From: Roseburia faecis
GTDB lineage: Bacteria > Bacillota > Clostridia > Lachnospirales > Lachnospiraceae
Direction of reading: 5' to 3'
Assembly (NCBI RefSeq): GCF_001406815.1
Contig: NZ_CVRR01000007.1
Span: 31,128-95,127 of the forward strand
DNA: 64,000 nt
The position numbers were made by a program, and so were the translations under genes. Below the pieces are notes generated by a model, which worked only from the letters and a program-made list of their open reading frames with translations, ran no database searches and was not told where the DNA came from. Shown in pieces: positions 61,695 to 64,000 of this stretch. Within the stretch, counting starts at the first letter, position 1. Each line of letters begins with the position of its first letter.

Positions 61695-62861
61695 ATGCTG
61701 ATTCAGTTTACAGTGGAAAATCACAGGTCAATAAAAAACAGTGCCGTGATCAGTTTTGCGGCCTCTAAGGATAAGTCATTTGAAGAGTATCTGCTTCATC
61801 CAGATGAAAAGAAGAGATTGCTGCCAGTACTTGCAATTTACGGTGCAAATGCAGCCGGAAAAAGTAACGTATTACATGCAATGATGACGATGAAAGAAAT
61901 GGTTGTGGGAAATGCTGCAAAAGTTTCTAAGGGACAAAAGTTGCCGTGGGAGCCGTTTGGAGGAACAAAGGTTCCGACTTCTTTTGAAATGGTATTTATT
62001 TTTCAGGGAGTTCGTTACACATACGGTTTTTCTTTTGATGCAAAGAAGATTTACAAAGAGTATCTTTACCATTGGCCGAATGGCCGTGAAGCCTTAATTT
62101 TTTCAAGAGAAAATGGAGTGTATGAGTTCCGGGAAAATGTAAATGAGCAGGTTACTCTGAGTAACCGAACACCGGACAATAAGCTCTATCTGGTGTCCTC
62201 TAATGACTGGAATCTGCCTCAGACGGAAAATGCTTATCAGTGGTTCCTGGAAAAGTTGACATTCCTGATGGATGAAGAGCCAGCTACCTCAGAAACTGTT
62301 GCCCAGATTGTCAGCGGTGATGATAAGAAAGCTCGAATCTTAAAAGAATTGATGCTTGCCGATCTTGGAATCACCGATGTTACAATCAAGAATACCTCTG
62401 GTAAAATACCGGTTATTACGACAACACATCGAATTATTAACGAGGACGGTACAACAGAATACTTTCAGCTTTTCATGGAGCAGGAATCTGTCGGTACACA
62501 ACACTTTTTTGCCCGCATCGGAGGATGGTTGCAGGCACTTGAAAACGGCGCACTTTTAGTTGTTGATGAAATTGAAGATAGTCTGCATCCTCTTTTAACC
62601 AGAAGGTTGATTGAAATGGTGCAGGATAAGGCTGTCAATACAAAGGGAGCGCAGCTGATTTTTACAACACACGATGCAATGCTGCTTGACTTGAATTTCT
62701 TCCGTAGAGATCAGATTTGGTTTGCTGAAAAAAACGATGAGACTTGTGCAACAGAGCTTTACTCGTTGGCATCTTTCTCTCCAAGAAAAGGAGAAAATGT
62801 GCGTAAGGGTTATCTTCAGGGACGATTTGGTGCAATCCCTTTTATCGGAGGTGACGCCTGA
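61695..62861 (+). CDS. AAA15/RloA-type ATPase (AbiLi-like)
   Basis: A 388-residue ATPase of the RloA/OLD class. Walker A is YGANAAGKSNVLHAM near residue 55, the signature-like TEYFQLFMEQESVGTQHFF near 262, Walker B LLVVDEIEDSLHPLLTRRL, and the switch FTTHDAMLLD. Such ATPases work with a partner nuclease in phage defence (AbiL, PARIS, Gabija-like systems). The partner gene begins at its last base (TGATG). GGAGG precedes the ATG. Confidence 0.85.
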   Translation: MLIQFTVENHRSIKNSAVISFAASKDKSFEEYLLHPDEKKRLLPVLAIYGANAAGKSNVLHAMMTMKEMVVGNAAKVSKGQKLPWEPFGGTKVPTSFEMVFIFQGVRYTYGFSFDAKKIYKEYLYHWPNGREALIFSRENGVYEFRENVNEQVTLSNRTPDNKLYLVSSNDWNLPQTENAYQWFLEKLTFLMDEEPATSETVAQIVSGDDKKARILKELMLADLGITDVTIKNTSGKIPVITTTHRIINEDGTTEYFQLFMEQESVGTQHFFARIGGWLQALENGALLVVDEIEDSLHPLLTRRLIEMVQDKAVNTKGAQLIFTTHDAMLLDLNFFRRDQIWFAEKNDETCATELYSLASFSPRKGENVRKGYLQGRFGAIPFIGGDA

Positions 62862-63490
62862 TGAGCAAGATGCGAAAAGAGTATGATCCGAACAAAGTTA
62901 AGCGGCGGAAGCGTAAACCGATTGTTTATATCATCTGCGAAGGAAAAGAAACAGAGACACTTTATTTCAAACATTTTCGTTCACGAAACTGCCTGGTGGA
63001 TATTATCCCAATTCCATCAAAACATAAAGCGGCGGAACATTTGGTGAAACACGCAAAATCTCTGATCTCTCAAGCAGATTATTATCCGAAAGACGGAGAT
63101 CAGCTTTGGTGTGTATTTGACCGTGATGATAATAAAGACTCTGAGCTTCAAGCTGCAATTTTCTATTCGGAGAAGCATGGGTACAAAATCGCATATTCCA
63201 ATCCGGCATTTGAATATTGGTATCTGCTCCATTTTGAAAAACGGAATGGATATTTGAAAGATTCCTCTACGATAATTGACATCTTGAAAAACAAAGGATA
63301 TTTGGAAAATTACGGAAAAAGTGTGGATGTTTTTGAAGAATTGCAGGAACACCAGCCAGAAGCTATTCAGTACGCAAAAGAACGAGTGGAGAGATTAACC
63401 AGAGATCAGGTTGCTGTGATCTGCCGAGACAGTAATCCGGTAACGACAGTCTATGAGCTGGTTGAATTTTTGAATAGTAAAAGAACATAA
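62861..63490 (+). CDS. RloB-domain TOPRIM-like protein (AbiLii-like)
   Basis: A 209-residue RloB protein. The TOPRIM-like acidic residues are visible: the Glu in IICEGKETETLYF (near residue 29) and DxD in VFDRDDN (near 86); NPAFEYWYLLHF is the conserved RloB block. With the RloA-like ATPase upstream it forms a two-gene defence unit resembling lactococcal AbiL. It would cut nucleic acid or modify a host target when phage infection is sensed; the trigger is unknown. Confidence 0.85.
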   Translation: MSKMRKEYDPNKVKRRKRKPIVYIICEGKETETLYFKHFRSRNCLVDIIPIPSKHKAAEHLVKHAKSLISQADYYPKDGDQLWCVFDRDDNKDSELQAAIFYSEKHGYKIAYSNPAFEYWYLLHFEKRNGYLKDSSTIIDILKNKGYLENYGKSVDVFEELQEHQPEAIQYAKERVERLTRDQVAVICRDSNPVTTVYELVEFLNSKRT

Positions 63491-63522
63491 AAGCACCATT
63501 ACAAAGGTGTGTATAATGACAG

Positions 63523-63566
63523 AAAGCTGTCACTTCGACGATAAAGATTCGTTGGGTGGCAGCTTT
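63523..63566. other. Hairpin before the relaxase gene
   Basis: The arms AAAGCTGTCAC / GTGGCAGCTTT (one G-T pair) are 22 bases apart. It may be the terminator of the RloB gene or part of an oriT, since the relaxase gene starts 25 bases later. A TATAAT lies at 63512-63517. Confidence 0.5.
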
Positions 63567-63590
63567 TGTGTTTGGAGAGGAGGAAGCATT

Positions 63591-64000
63591 ATGGCAACTA
63601 CAAGAATCATGCCGCTTCATGTCGGCAAAGGCCGCACAGAGAGTCGGGCGATCAGTGACATCATCGACTATGTGGCCAATCCAAAGAAAACAGATAACGG
63701 CAGGCTCATTACCGGCTATGCGTGTGACAGCCGGACTGCGGATGCAGAGTTTCTTCTGGCAAAGAGGCAATACATTGCCGCTACCGGACGAGTGCGTGGT
63801 ACAGATGATGTGATTGCCTATCATGTGCGCCAGTCCTTCCGTCCCGGAGAGATCTCCCCGGAAGAAGCGAACCGGCTGGGTGTGGAATTTGCAAAGCGTT
63901 TTACTAAAGGCAATCATGCCTTGAGCTGGCTATTGTCTTCTATTTCTTTACTCTGCTTTACAGCATATGGATTTACCTGGACAACGCTGATTCCGTTAGA
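63591..64000 (+). CDS. Mobilisation relaxase (MobA/VirD2 type), N-terminal part, probably broken
   Basis: Behind GGAGAGGAGG an ORF starts MATTRIMPLHVGKGR and continues with AISDIIDYVANPKKT, ITGYACDSRTADAEF, AYHVRQSFRPGEISPEEANR and LGVEFAKRFTKGNHA. This is the MobA/MobL relaxase N-terminal domain of clostridial mobilisable elements. The next block in that family is the histidine triad (about CTHIDKxHIHNH). Here, after about 63915, it is replaced by a hydrophobic stretch (SWLLSSISLLCFTAYGF) that is not relaxase-like. The frame stays open to the window edge. So the gene is either fused with a membrane protein gene or cut by another insertion; the metal-binding triad is absent. Confidence 0.7.
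   Translation, partial: MATTRIMPLHVGKGRTESRAISDIIDYVANPKKTDNGRLITGYACDSRTADAEFLLAKRQYIAATGRVRGTDDVIAYHVRQSFRPGEISPEEANRLGVEFAKRFTKGNHALSWLLSSISLLCFTAYGFTWTTLIPL

Noticed and set aside
63363..63917. A 184-codon minus-strand ORF at the right end
   Set aside because: It runs antisense to the RloB gene and the relaxase, both with clear family motifs and ribosome sites.
1..64000. CRISPR arrays, rRNA, tRNA
   Set aside because: No regularly spaced repeats and no recognisable tRNA or rRNA sequence were seen while reading; a covariance scan would be needed to exclude an unusual tRNA.

Overview
The window looks like a chromosomal segment of a low-to-medium GC Firmicute of the Lachnospiraceae (Roseburia / Agathobacter / Blautia type). 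The reasons are strong GGAGG ribosome sites, TTGACA-17-TATAAT promoters, the order ecfA1-ecfA2-ecfT-truA-rplM-rpsI, an mglBAC sugar importer beside a YesM/YesN-type two-component pair, and clostridial sulfur genes. The genus is an inference from gene content and was not checked by alignment. I saw no rRNA, tRNA or CRISPR array.

Layout. 0-3.7 kb: an SseB-domain protein and a scar where a decayed histidine kinase abuts a 5'-truncated polyferredoxin, followed by a TlpA-like lipoprotein and a DNA-deoxyinosine glycosylase. 3.8-14 kb: the mglBAC galactose-type ABC importer (with an extra coiled-coil domain on MglC), then a response regulator, a sensor kinase and two further anchored sugar-binding proteins that probably sense the sugar. 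14-18.3 kb: a mosaic between a broken and an intact copy of a sugar O-acetyltransferase gene, holding several truncated gene pieces (Nudix, DUF6061-like, DUF3847-like, macro domain), one SurA-N-like lipoprotein and a HAD phosphatase. 18.3-24 kb: small unknown proteins, a TauE/SafE permease, and the minus-strand operon DMT permease-cysE-azlC-azlD.

24.3-37.2 kb is the core of the window: a sulfate-to-homocysteine block. Operon 1 imports sulfate (binding lipoprotein, CysT, CysW, CysA), activates it (CysDN) and reduces APS with an AprA/AprB-like pair instead of CysC/CysH. Operon 2 encodes MetY (O-acetylhomoserine sulfhydrylase), a small siroheme sulfite reductase, a TusA-like protein, a thioredoxin, a ThiS-like sulfur carrier with a C-terminal -GGGSF, a ThiF/MoeB-like activating enzyme and a JAMM metalloprotease. 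This matches the protein-thiocarboxylate route to homocysteine described in Wolinella (HcyS/HcyF/HcyD). Both operons carry the same motif, ACCTATT-N7-TANGAATTA, at their promoter or leader, suggesting one sulfur regulator.

37.3-51.5 kb: MgtE, a 29-codon small ORF with a near-ideal ribosome site, thioredoxin reductase, a MITE-like palindrome, a Nudix enzyme, a small (p)ppGpp synthetase, a second SseB protein, YbaK, and a TetR-MMPL exporter-surface protein cassette with a long palindromic operator, followed by a MntP-like protein and an exonuclease. 51.5-61 kb: a VanW protein, an AIR-synthase-like protein, an Lrp regulator, an aminotransferase, TrmL, the ECF transporter module, TruA, and the L13/S9 operon with its leader. 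61-64 kb: directly after rpsI the sequence changes to an AT-rich, gene-poor stretch, then a RloA/RloB (AbiL-like) defence pair and the 5' part of a relaxase that appears to be broken. This is probably one end of an integrated mobile element.
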